Below, piece after piece: positions 1 to 10,121 of a stretch of 64,000 nucleotides of DNA (position 1 is the stretch's first letter; each line of letters begins with the position of its first letter). The translations under genes and the position numbers were made by a program. Under the pieces are notes generated by a model that was not told the DNA's origin, made no database searches, and saw only the letters and a list, made by a program, of their open reading frames with translations. Origin of the DNA: Pisaster brevispinus (taxonomy: Eukaryota > Echinodermata > Asteroidea > Forcipulatida > Asteriidae); the NCBI GenBank assembly GCA_023634235.1, contig JAMKCF010000008.1, positions 16,241,558 through 16,305,557 on the forward strand, given 5' to 3'.

Positions 1-2700
1 ATCAGTAACACTTTACCTAACTATGTTTTCCACCACTCTCCACGTCTACACTCAAGGGCAGGTGGTGTTGGTATCATTGTGAGAACTGGTATTGATATAA
101 AAATTCATCAAAGTCAAGAATATAGAGCTTTTGAACACATGGAGCTCACTTTATCATCAATGTCGTCATCTTTTCGTCTTCTCATCATCTATCGACCTCC
201 ACCTAACAAGAAAAATAATCTCACATTTCCGATGTTTCTTGAAGAGTTTGGATGCCTAATTGAATCACTCATCGCTAACCCCTGCAGTTTTCTCTTGTCA
301 GGTGACTTTAATTTTCATATGGATGTTCCTGACAATCGTGAAACTATTATTTTCCGTGACTTGTTAGATACTTCCAACCTTCAACAACATGTTACTTCAT
401 CTACTCATACCGCTGGACATACACTGGATTTATTGATTTCTAATATCACTGATGATTTAATTTCTTCGGTTTCAACTCATCATGATCTTCCTTCAGACCA
501 TGCTGCTGTGAAGTGTCTAATTAATGTTGCTCGCCCACCAGCATCAACCAAGAAATTACTTATTCGCAAACTTCGTTCACTTGATATGGCTTCTTTTAAA
601 TCTGATATTCGTAACTCTTCTTTGATGACGGACCCTGCCACGAATTTAGATGAACTTGTTATGCAGTATGATTCTGTTCTTAAGGTTATTCTTGATCATC
701 ATGCTCCTGAAGTTGTAAGATCCGTCATACTACGCCCTCATGCTCCATGGTATAGTGATACTCTACGTGCAGCCAAGCAGGAGAAACGTCGCCGTGAGCG
801 AAAATGGTTAAAATCAGGCCTTGCTGTGCATAATGAGTCATACAAAGAACAGTGTATCATATACAGAGACCTTGTTATCAATGCTAAATCTAACTATCAT
901 CGTTGTAAAATATCGGAGTGCAACCAACAAAATCTGTTCCGTGTTATTGACAAGCTGTCTTCTCCCAAGTGTATGAAAAAGCTCCCAAGTTTTGACAATC
1001 CTATTGATCTGGCCAATAATTTCGCCACTTTCTTTGAGGATAAAATTAAGAAATTGTATGGTAGATTTGAGAATATACATCCATCACCCATCTCCGTTGA
1101 TATTCATGATCATTGTAACTCTTCGATCGCCACTTTTCGTGAAGTCACTTCTGACGAAGTGATGAAGATGATCAAATCTTGTACAGTTACCTCCTGCAAG
1201 TTGGACCCTCTGCCATTATCTGTATTTAAGGAGTGTTGTTCTGAACTGCTGCCAGTCTTCACAAAGATTATTAATAGGTCTTTGTCTTTTGGCCATTTCC
1301 CTGATCATCTTAAGGAGGCTTGCATCCTGCCACTTCTGAAAAAGCAACATTTGGACCCGGAGTGTATGTCAAATTATCGTCCTATCTCTAACTTGCGATT
1401 CATCTCTAAATTGATTGAACGTGCAGTTGTGAGTCAACTTCAAGACTATCTCTGTGAAAATAACCTTTATGCTAAGATGCAGTCTGCTTATCGTCCTTTC
1501 CACAGTACTGAGACTGCTCTCATTCGTGTGCAGGATGATATCTTGCGTGCACTGGACAATCATAACGAAGCGATCCTTGTGCTGTTAGATTTTTCAGCTG
1601 CATTTGACACTATTGACCATGAGCATCTCCTTCAACGTTTATCTTCTCGCTATGGAATTACAGGAACTGCCCTTAACTGGTTCTCTTCTTATCTTAACAA
1701 CAGAACCCACCATGTTCTCATCAATAATGCTAGATCCGATCGTCATCATCTCTTGTGTGGTGTTCCTCAAGGTTCTGTAGCTGGGCCTCTTGAATTTATA
1801 TTGTTCAGTGCACCCTTACAAGACCTCATTGCTGCCCATGGTATTTCTAGTGTTGCTTATGCTGACGATACCCAGCTTTACGTTACATTTGACCCTGCTG
1901 ATCGCGCTTCTGCCATTGCTAAAGTTGAATTATGCATTCAAGATGTCAAATCTTGGGCTCTGTCCAACAAACTCGCTCTGAATGACTCCAAAACTGAGAT
2001 CTTATTTTTAAGATCTCGTTTCACAAAAAAGGTTTCTCCGCCAAACTTACATATTGCCCAGTCTGTTATTAAACCATCTGAATTTGCCCGCAACCTCGGT
2101 GTAATTATGGATTCTTCATTGTGCATGAGTAGACATGTTGATAATGTTTGCAAAGCAGCTCTCATGGCTATCAGAAAAATAGCACAGATTCGCCGCTACC
2201 TGGATGAAGCTACTACTCTTCGTCTTGTTCACGCTTTCGTCACAACTAGACTTGATTCCGGCAATTCTCTTCTGTATGGACTCCCTGATAAAGATCTTGC
2301 TAAAATTCAACGTGTACAAAACATTGCCGCTCGCCTCGTTTCTTGCTTGCCTCGTTCTCACCATATTACACCAGTACTAATGAAATTGCATTGGCTCCCA
2401 GTTAAGTTTCGTACAATTTATAAAATTCTTTTGTTAACTTTCAAAGCTCAAACATGTCAATCTCCTGCTTATTTATCTGAACTTGTTCACCATTATTCCC
2501 CTACTCGGACTTTACGTTCATCTCAACAGTCATTGCTTTCATCTACAAGAGCTTCTTCTATTTTTTATGGCCACAGATCATTTTCTTACGCCGCACCATT
2601 TCTTTGGAATGGTCTTCCTGTGCATATTCGCCAGGCTAGTTCTTTACACTGTTTTAAGTCTCTGTTAAAAACACATTTGTTTGAAGCTGCTTATTTGTAA
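1..2700 (+). CDS. LINE endonuclease-reverse transcriptase (5'-truncated by window edge)
   Basis: The frame is open from base 1 to the TAA at 2698-2700 with no stop, so the true start is upstream; the first internal ATG-like start is not meaningful. It encodes the C-terminal half of an apurinic-like endonuclease (LLSGDFNFHMD around 298-330 nt, then the SDHAAV motif) followed by a reverse transcriptase: NYRPISNL, QSAYRPFHSTETAL, VLLDFSAAFDTIDH and the catalytic YADDTQLYV near nt 1858. The C-terminal region ends in the usual LWNGLP-type block. Function is target-primed reverse transcription of its own mRNA. The GVPQGSV motif is followed by AGP instead of the usual LGP, a possible weakening change. 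The intact frame suggests a young copy. Confidence in family is high; activity is unknown. Confidence 0.92.
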   Translation: MSNTLPNYVFHHSPRLHSRAGGVGIIVRTGIDIKIHQSQEYRAFEHMELTLSSMSSSFRLLIIYRPPPNKKNNLTFPMFLEEFGCLIESLIANPCSFLLSGDFNFHMDVPDNRETIIFRDLLDTSNLQQHVTSSTHTAGHTLDLLISNITDDLISSVSTHHDLPSDHAAVKCLINVARPPASTKKLLIRKLRSLDMASFKSDIRNSSLMTDPATNLDELVMQYDSVLKVILDHHAPEVVRSVILRPHAPWYSDTLRAAKQEKRRRERKWLKSGLAVHNESYKEQCIIYRDLVINAKSNYHRCKISECNQQNLFRVIDKLSSPKCMKKLPSFDNPIDLANNFATFFEDKIKKLYGRFENIHPSPISVDIHDHCNSSIATFREVTSDEVMKMIKSCTVTSCKLDPLPLSVFKECCSELLPVFTKIINRSLSFGHFPDHLKEACILPLLKKQHLDPECMSNYRPISNLRFISKLIERAVVSQLQDYLCENNLYAKMQSAYRPFHSTETALIRVQDDILRALDNHNEAILVLLDFSAAFDTIDHEHLLQRLSSRYGITGTALNWFSSYLNNRTHHVLINNARSDRHHLLCGVPQGSVAGPLEFILFSAPLQDLIAAHGISSVAYADDTQLYVTFDPADRASAIAKVELCIQDVKSWALSNKLALNDSKTEILFLRSRFTKKVSPPNLHIAQSVIKPSEFARNLGVIMDSSLCMSRHVDNVCKAALMAIRKIAQIRRYLDEATTLRLVHAFVTTRLDSGNSLLYGLPDKDLAKIQRVQNIAARLVSCLPRSHHITPVLMKLHWLPVKFRTIYKILLLTFKAQTCQSPAYLSELVHHYSPTRTLRSSQQSLLSSTRASSIFYGHRSFSYAAPFLWNGLPVHIRQASSLHCFKSLLKTHLFEAAYL

Positions 2701-2825
2701 TCTGCTTATTTGTAATTGTTTCTTTCACTCTTTGTATATTTTATTGTTCTCTTTATGCGCTTAGAGGCTTATGCATTAGGCGCTTTACAAATGTCTTTAT
2801 TATTATTATTATTATTACTACGAAC
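1..2825 (+). mobile_element. CR1/L2-type non-LTR retrotransposon, 5' end outside window
   Basis: One long coding frame is followed by a short 3' UTR and an (ATT)n tail at about 2797-2820, preceded by the sequence gcgctttacaaatg, an end typical of CR1/L2-clade LINEs. The 5' end lies left of the window, so its target-site duplication cannot be seen. It sits upstream of the first visible exon of the plus-strand acyltransferase gene and is probably in one of that gene's introns. Clade assignment is from motif style and the tail, not from a phylogeny. Confidence 0.9.
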
Positions 2826-3696
2826 ATACTCAAAGGCGGCAGTCAACGTGTTAAACTCAAAACCGCCTGACTGGTCACAAAACATAAACACCATTCCTAC
2901 CCTGGCCCATGTAGCACTCATTACTGTATTACAATAGTCATTCATTGTTATTTACTGTATTAATATATTTACTGTATTTATTTGTTTTTTTATTACAAAC
3001 TATAGACTGATAAAGAGATAAATTCTCCAATCATTAAATTTAGAAAAATGCTGAAAAACCATTGACTAACCACAATGACAGACTTACATCAGCGTTATTC
3101 TTGCATTCATGTAGATGCATTTCAGTAGCTTTTACAAGTTGTTTTTTTTTGTACGTTTTGAAATTAGGAATTTGATCCATTTGCTGTTAAAATCATAATT
3201 TGTTTCAGTCGATGGAAATAAGGGGGGGGAGCGCACACCTGTTGCTCCGACCCCCAAATCTGCCACTGATCATAATGCAAGTTGAGTTTCCATTTTTTAC
3301 CAAGTGCCGTGTCCTTGGTCAAAACTTACACTCGTGGAAGATTTTATCGTTGGTCCGGACCTCTGACAAAATTTAGCAAAATTTGAGAAGTTTTTGCTAG
3401 TTAAGGACCTTGGAAAGTCCAAACACTATGGTCCTTTCACATGAGGTGCAGTTTGTAAAATTTTGCAACCCTGCTAAAATTAAGCAAGGGACACATGCTA
3501 AATTGCTGTCGTGTGAAAAGGGCTACAGACCGTTTTGGTCCGTTTAGAGAGAAATTTGTATCTCCTCAGTGCCCAGATGATTTCTGACGCCAAGGGACAA
3601 CTGAAATCATCATCTCATTATATGACATTTCTAAAAAGGGAAAATATTCTAAAGCTAAAAAAAACTTATAATGGTTATCCAATGTGTTTTCCATAG
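2826..3696 (+). other. Intronic stretch, no gene seen
   Basis: The stretch lies between the LINE tail and the first visible acyltransferase exon. It is AT-rich with a run of seven to eight G at about 3222 inside a fragment of a G-rich dispersed repeat (ends in ctgccactgatc, compare 15.9 and 37.3 kb). I see no open frame or RNA gene. A good polypyrimidine tract (tgtgttttccatag) ends it as the splice acceptor. Confidence 0.5.
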
Positions 3697-6600
3697 AACT
3701 GGCGGACCTGGACTTAACTTTAGCTCCTTGGTATATGGCAAGCCATACTGTCGTATTGCACCCTACCTGGTTGGGATTGGGCTGGGCTACATTATGCATA
3801 GGATTGGAAAACGCAAAATCAAAATGTCACCGGTAAGTGTTACATTATTTTATGTTCCTCAAGGAGTTCATCTGTCATTGTTCTCTAAAAGCAGATGTTT
3901 CGGGGACAGTAGCTGAATCTTTATGCATTGCTTGCCATGTGGGTAGAATAATAAAAAGGGTCACTGAGTGTGTGAATGAAATGTTCACATTGACTCGCAC
4001 ACAAAAATGTTTACAGAATGTTACAGATATTTTGAAGAAACGATGAAAAATTGATGAGCGGGATTTGAACCTGTGACCTTCAGGCTGACATGCCGTGGTC
4101 TACCAACTGAGATAATTAGTCCCTCGTTGGCAGTCTCCTTATTTTGTCAATTTGTTTGTCGGGGTGTTTCTTTGTTCATTGGGGTGGGCAGTATTTGTTT
4201 GTTTGTTTATTTTGTTTTTTGGGGAGGGGGATTCCAGACAGGAGTTGTACAACTGTATAATGCCGTGTAGCCAGGGATCACGCTCAGTTTACAATAAGAC
4301 TTGAGACGGTGATCACTGCAAGGGATGCACTTTTTTCTTTTAAATTAAGTCATAAACCACAAGGGAAACTGACTGGGTCAAATTCTACGCATCACATTAC
4401 AGTTTATATTATTTTAGGTCTAAATTGTGTTTTTCCTTTTTATTTCCCGCTGTACCAGAGAACAAAAAGTCAAATCCTGAACTTCAACTCATATGTCCAA
4501 CATCGAACAACAGACATCATTTATTTTCTCTGTCTTTTTTTCTTCATCATGTGACAATTTTTAGCTGTTAGCAATCGTAGGCTGGGTGCTGGCTACAGGT
4601 ATTGGTATGAGTGTCATCTATGGTCTGTATCCATCTTATCATTCTGGCCAAGACTTAACCAGAGCGGGTAACATTGCCTACGCCTCTATGAGCCGCTTTG
4701 CCTGGGGAGTTGCTCTTGCGTGGGTGGTTTTTGCCTGCAAGTATGGATACGCAGGTAAGGAATCAACTGTTCACCTTACTAAGTAATAAACCTTGACCAA
4801 GAAGTCAACGGGTTAGAATCATTTATGCGAGGAATGTCACTGTTTAATCAAAACCCCAAAATAACCCCAAATTTTAGTGTTTGTGGTTGCTGATTGAACC
4901 CCTGCTGAAGATGTGTTTTTATAAAACGGGCAAACCTTAACAAGAGTAAATTATTTATTGAAGCAATATGTTTTTATTATATATATATTTATGACTGAGT
5001 TATTACATTGAACTGATAATGAAAGGGAAGGAGATAGATCTTTTTTTTATGATTAATTTTTGTCATTAGGTAATTCCCAGTTACCATGTGGAAGAGTGTT
5101 GGCCATGATGGAAGTAAATTATCAAATCTGATGAGGCAAAAACTAGTGGTGACTGCCCATGCTTACTTTGTAAACTCTATCAACCGATCAGTATGAAGCA
5201 CTGAACAGTCAAAATTCATTCAATTAATTAGTGCAACAAAGGGAAATATCACTCACTTGGATGTAAAAGTTACTGTAGTAAACTTTGATCAATTGTGAGG
5301 CAATGATTTTTATAATTATTTTGTTCTTGTTGATTTATTGGAAAAAAAACTAAACACCATTGCAGCAGAGGCGAATTTAGAAGCATTTATATTAAAGCTG
5401 ATAGTTTTAATAAATAGAAAATGTTGGTTACATCTAAGTGAGCGCATTAATTTTTATTATTTTTTTTACTTAAAAGAGAAGTCCCAAATCGTACCCTAGA
5501 ATGAAACAAATAAATATTGTTGATTGATTGGTTAAAATATATTTGATAAAGTCGAGGGCTTCTGGCAAAGTTAACCACCTATTTCTTTTCTGGGCGCACT
5601 TTAAGGTCATGGCCTTTAGTTTGTGATAAGTTGCTTAAATTTAGTGGTACTTTTGTATTTGTTTCTTTGTCCAGGCTGGATAAATTCATTTCTATCTTGG
5701 AGTGGTTGGGTCCCTCTGAGCCGTCTGACGTACTGCGCCTATATGTTCCACCCGTTAGTTTTGAAGACCTTCTACGCCAACTTTGGGAATGGTATTTACT
5801 TGTCCAAGTATCTCATGGTAAGCACTGATCACATTTCTGTTTGTTTCTTAAGGCATGTGATTTCTCAGGATTTCTCCTGATTTTAGGATTTTCTCAGAAC
5901 CTCCTTGAGAGAAGTAAAAAGCAGTCTCCAAAGGGAAAGAAAGTAGCCCACATTGTGTCTGAACCTGCAGTTTTGTATTGTCTTGAAAGAAGTAAAAAGC
6001 AGTCACTAACAGGAAAGAAAGTAGCCCACATTGTGTCTGAACCTACAGTTTTGTATTGTCTTGAAAGAAGTAAAATGCAGTCACTATCAGGAAAGAAAGT
6101 AGCCCACATTGTGTCTGAACCTACAGTTTTGCGTTGTCTTGAAAGAAGTAAAAAGCAGTCACTATCAGGAAAGAAAGTAGCCCACATTGTGTCTGGACCT
6201 ACAGTTTTGTATTGTCTTGAGAGAAGTAAAAAGCAGTCCCTAAAGGGAAAGAAAGAAGCCCACATTGTGTCTGAACCTGCAGTTTTGTATTGTCTTGAAA
6301 GAAGTAAAAAGCAGTCCCTAAAGGGAAAGAAAAAAGCCCACATTGTGTCTGAACCTACAGCTTTGTATTGTCTTGAGAGAAGTAAAAAACAGTCCACAAA
6401 AGGAAAGAAAGTAGCCCACATTGTGTCTGAACCTGCAGTTTTGTATTGTCTTGAAAAAAGTAAAAAGCAGTCACTATCAGGAAAGAAAGTAGCCCACATT
6501 GTGTCTGAACCTACAGTTTTGTATTGTCTTGAAAGAAGTAAAAAGCAGTCACTAAAGGGAAAGAAAGTAGCCCACATTGTGTCTGAACCTACAGTTTTGT

Positions 6601-9600
6601 ATTGTCTTGAAAGAAGTAAAAAGCAGTCACTATCAGGAAAGAAAGTAGCCCACATTGTGTCTGAACCTACAGTTTTGTATTGTCTTGAAAGAAGTAAAAA
6701 GCAGTCCCTAAAGGGAAAGAAAGTAGCCCACATTGTGTCTGAACCTACAGTTTTGTATTGTCTTGAAAGAAGTAAAAAGCAGTCACTATCAGGAAAGAAA
6801 GTAGCCCACATTGTGTCTGAACCTACAGTTTTGTATTGTCTTGAAAGAAGTAAAAAGCAGTCACTATCAGGAAAGAAAGAAGCCCACATTGTGTCTGAAC
6901 CTACAGTTTTGTATTGTCTTGAGAGAAGTAAAAAGCAGTCCCTAAAGGGAAAGAAAGAAGCCCACATTGTGTCTGAACCTGCAGTTTTGTATTGTCTTGA
7001 AAGAAGTAAAAAGCAGTCCCTAAAGGGAAAGAAAGAAGCCCACATTGTGTCTGAACCTACAGTTTTGTATTGTCTTGAGAGAAGTAAAAAGCAGTCCCTA
7101 AAGGGAAAGAAAGAAGCCCACATTGTGTCTGAACCTGCAGTTTTGTATTGTCTTGAAAGAAGTAAAAAGCAGTCCCTAAAGGGAAAGAAAGTAGCCCACA
7201 TTGTGTCTGAACCTACAGTTTTGTATTGTCTTGAGAGAAGTAATAAGCAGTCCCTAAAGGGAAAGAAAGAAGCCCACATTGTGTCTGAACCTACAGTTTT
7301 GTATTGTCTTGAAAGAAGTAAAAAGCAGTCCACAAAGGGAAAGAAAGAAGCCCACATTGTGTCTGAACCTACAGTTTTGTATTTTCTTGAGAGAAGTAAA
7401 AAGCAGTCCCTAAAGGGAAAGAAAGTAGCCCACATTGTGTCTGAACCTACAGTTTTGTATTGTCTTGAGAGAAGTAAAAAGCAGTCCCTAAAGGGAAAGA
7501 AAGAAGCCCACATTGTGTCTGAACCTACAGTTTTGTATTGTCTTGAAAGAAGTAAAAAGCAGTCCACAAAGGGAAAGAAAGAAGCCCACATTGTGTCTGA
7601 ACCTACAGTTTTGTATTTTCTTGAGAGAAGTAAAAAGCAGTCCCTAAAGGGAAAGAAAGTAGCCCACATTGTGTCTGAACCTACAGTTTTGTATTGTCTT
7701 GAGAGAAGTAAAAAGCAGTCCCTAAAGGGAAAGAAAGAAGCCCACATTGTGTCTGAACCTACAGTTTTGTATTGTCTTGAGAGAAGTAATAAGCAGTCCC
7801 TAAAGGGAAAGAAAGAAGCCCACATTGTGTCTGAACCTACAGTTTTGTATTGTCTTGAAAGAAGTAAAAAGCAGTCCACAAAGGGAAAGAAAGAAGCCCA
7901 CATTGTGTCTGAACCTACAGTTTTGTATTTTCTTGAGAGAAGTAAAAAGCAGTCCCTAAAGGGAAAGAAAGTAGCCCACATTGTGTCTGAACCTACAGTT
8001 TTGTATTGTCTTGAAAGAAGTAAAAAGCAGTCCCTAAAGGGAAAGAAAGTAGCCCACATTGTGTCTGAACCTACAGTTTTGTATTGTCTTGAAAGAAGTA
8101 AAAAGCAGTCCCTAAAGGGAAAGAAAGAAGCCCACATTGTGTCTGAACCTACAGTTTTGTATTGTCTTGAAAGAAGTAAAAAGCAGTCCACAAAGGGAAA
8201 GAAAGAAGCCCACATTGTGTCTGAACCTACAGTTTTGTATTTTCTTGAGAGAAGTAAAAAGCAGTCCCTAAAGGGAAAGAAAGTAGCCCACATTGTGTCT
8301 GAACCTACAGTTTTGTATTGTCTTGAGAGAAGTAAAAAGCAGTCCCTAAAGGGAAAGAAAGAAGCCCACATTGTGTCTGAACCTACAGTTTTGTATTGTC
8401 TTGAAAGAAGTAAAAAGCAGTCACTAACAGGAAAGAAAGTAGCCCACATTGTGTCTGGACCTACAGTTTTGTATTGTCTTGAGAGAAGTAAAAAGCAGTC
8501 CCTAAAGGGAAAGAAAGAAGCCCACATTGTGTCTGAACCTACAGTTTTGTATTGTCTTGAAAGAAGTAAAAAGCAGTCACTAACAGGAAAGAAAGAAGCC
8601 CACATTGTGTCTGGACCTACAGTTTTGTATTGTCTTGAAAGAAGTAAAAAGCAGTCACTTTCAGGAAAGAAAGTAGCCCAAAATGTGTCTGAACCTACAG
8701 TTTTGTATTGTCTTGAAAGAAGTAAAAAGCAGTCCCTAAAGGGAAAGAAAGAAGCCCACATTGTGTCTGAACCTGCAGTGTTGTATTGTCTTGAAAGAAG
8801 TAAAAAGCAGTCACTAACAGGAAAGAAAGTAGCCCACATTGTGTCTGAACCTGCAGTTTTGTATTGTCTTGAAAGAAGTAAAAAGCAGTCACTAAAGGGA
8901 AAGAAAGTAGCCCACATTGTGTCTGAACCTGCAGTTTTGTATTGTCTTGAAAGAAGTAAAAAGCAGTCACTAAAGGGAAAGAAAGTAGCCCACATTGTGT
9001 CTGAACCTGCAGTTTTGTATTGTCTTGAAAGAAGTAAAAAGCAGTCACTAACAGGAAAGAAAGTAGCCCACATTGTGTCTGAACCTGCAGTTTTGTATTG
9101 TCTTGCAAGAAGTAAAAAGAAGTCTCCAAAGGGAAAGAAAGTAGCCCACATTGTGTCTGAACCTACAGTTTTGTATTGTCTTGCAAGAAGTAAAAAGAAG
9201 TCTCTAAAGGGAAAGAAAGTAGCCCACATTGTGTCTGAACCTGCAGTGTTGTATGTCTGGTGATGCAGAGAGTCTGTAATAAGTTGGAGGTTCTTGGTCT
9301 GGAATACAGGGGAACCCAGGCCCGCAGGCCATTGTTCACAAATTGTAATATTCATCCAATCTTATCACTGTTTCTTGCAAAATTGTTTAATGGTAAATGT
9401 AGGCAATCTCTTTTGAAGTAAACAATCAATGTTGTGTGTCATTTTCCCCTTTATACAAGCATTTCTCCTGGTGAAGTGGAACCTAACCTTATTAATAATC
9501 GGCATTTCTCATTAGTTATTCCTGTTTGATGTCTGTGACACCAAAGGGTAATCGTTATTTGTCCGCACTTAAACCAGTTCAAACGGTTTTGGAGCAAAGA

Positions 9601-10121
9601 TCTGAAAATCAAGGTGTTGTGAATGTTGGCTTATATCATAGTTTTGTTCAGTTTGTGACATTGCATTGATCCATTTGAATTGGCATTGGGGGATGCCCCC
9701 CCCCCCCCCCAATAGAAAAATGTAAATGCCTAGTGGCACCACTGCTGCTAAGGATTTTTTTAGCACAAAAATTATGGAACCACTTGCTACAGATGTGCAA
9801 TACATGTAGTTAAAATTTTTGCTTGTCAAACAACTACCATTTTTTCTTTTCCTAGCAGTTGTATCGATTTTGTGCCTTCAGAGTTCCATGGACTTGATCT
9901 TGCATTGCATTTAAAAAAACATTTTTTACATTTGTTTTCTTCAGGCAAACTATTTTGTAGGATGCTTGACCATATCGTACTTTCTCGCAATGGTTATCTC
10001 CCTCGCCATTGAGTATCCCTTTGCGAGTCTTGAGAAGCTCTTGATGCCCAACAATCCACGAGAGAAAATTGAGCGCAATTCCCAGACTGAACAAGCGTGT
10101 GTTGAAAACGCAGAGGCCTGA
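3697..10121 (+). CDS. NRF-6-like acyltransferase-3 family membrane protein, C-terminal exons (gene 1, partial)
   Basis: Four coding exons: 3697-3832, 4565-4754, 5675-5817 and 9945-10121 (stop TGA 10119-10121). All have AG/GT borders and matching phases. The protein part carries the hallmark block VYGKPYCRIAPYLVGIGLGY, then membrane segments (LLAIVGWVLATGIGMSVIYG; WGVALAWVVFACKYG), the SWSGWVPLSRLTYCAYMFHP block, and a final membrane helix ending EYPFASLEKLL. This is the C-terminal half of the nose-resistant-to-fluoxetine (NRF-6)/acyltransferase-3 family: multipass membrane proteins thought to move acyl groups or lipids; the worm founder affects drug and lipid uptake in gut. Upstream exons with the NRF domain and the catalytic GHT motif are not in the window, presumably left of it. 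The last intron is 4.1 kb because of a 78-bp minisatellite. Its neighbour, 12.9 kb away tail-to-tail, is a paralogue. Substrate unknown. Confidence 0.9.
4040..4240 (-). repeat. tRNA-derived SINE fragment plus GTTT-rich microsatellite
   Basis: Read on the minus strand, an A-box-like stretch (tctcagttggtagacc) precedes a B-box (ggttcaaatcc at about 4065), the internal pol III promoter of a tRNA-derived SINE. It is followed on the plus strand by a GTTT/GGGGTGTTT microsatellite. A similar microsatellite sits in the matching intron of the paralogue at 25.14-25.29 kb. Confidence 0.6.
4755..5674 (+). other. Intron of gene 1, no gene seen
   Basis: AT-rich intron with a short TATATA run near 4980. 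No open frame, SINE promoter boxes or clear repeat boundary could be supported. Confidence 0.5.
5904..9255 (+). repeat. 78-bp minisatellite, about 43 copies, intronic
   Basis: Tandem 78-bp units fill most of the last intron of gene 1. Because 78 is 26 codons and the unit has no stop in one frame of each strand, frames of over 1,100 codons stay open on both strands; this follows from unit length and is not evidence of a gene. Translated plus-strand units read LERSKKQS-x-x-GKK..., ending VLYC. Units differ at defined positions (SLKG/SLSG/SLTG/STKG, KKV or KKE, SEPT or SEPA, YC or YF). Units 19, 22, 26 and 30 share STKG plus YF, so a higher-order repeat of three to four units lies in the middle. 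The two last units (LARSKKK) are the most divergent, as expected for array edges. Confidence 0.97.
9256..9944 (+). other. Rest of gene 1 last intron, with a poly-C run
   Basis: No gene seen. A run of about 16 C lies near 9698-9713. The stretch ends in a strong polypyrimidine tract (tttgttttcttcag) that forms the acceptor of the last exon. Confidence 0.5.

Noticed and set aside
5841..9263. Plus-strand frame of 1,140 codons and minus-strand frame of 1,153 codons
   Set aside because: Both arise from a 78-bp tandem repeat with no stop in the unit; they lie in an intron between well-supported exons, and the exon frame hits a stop at 5878-5880 before the array.
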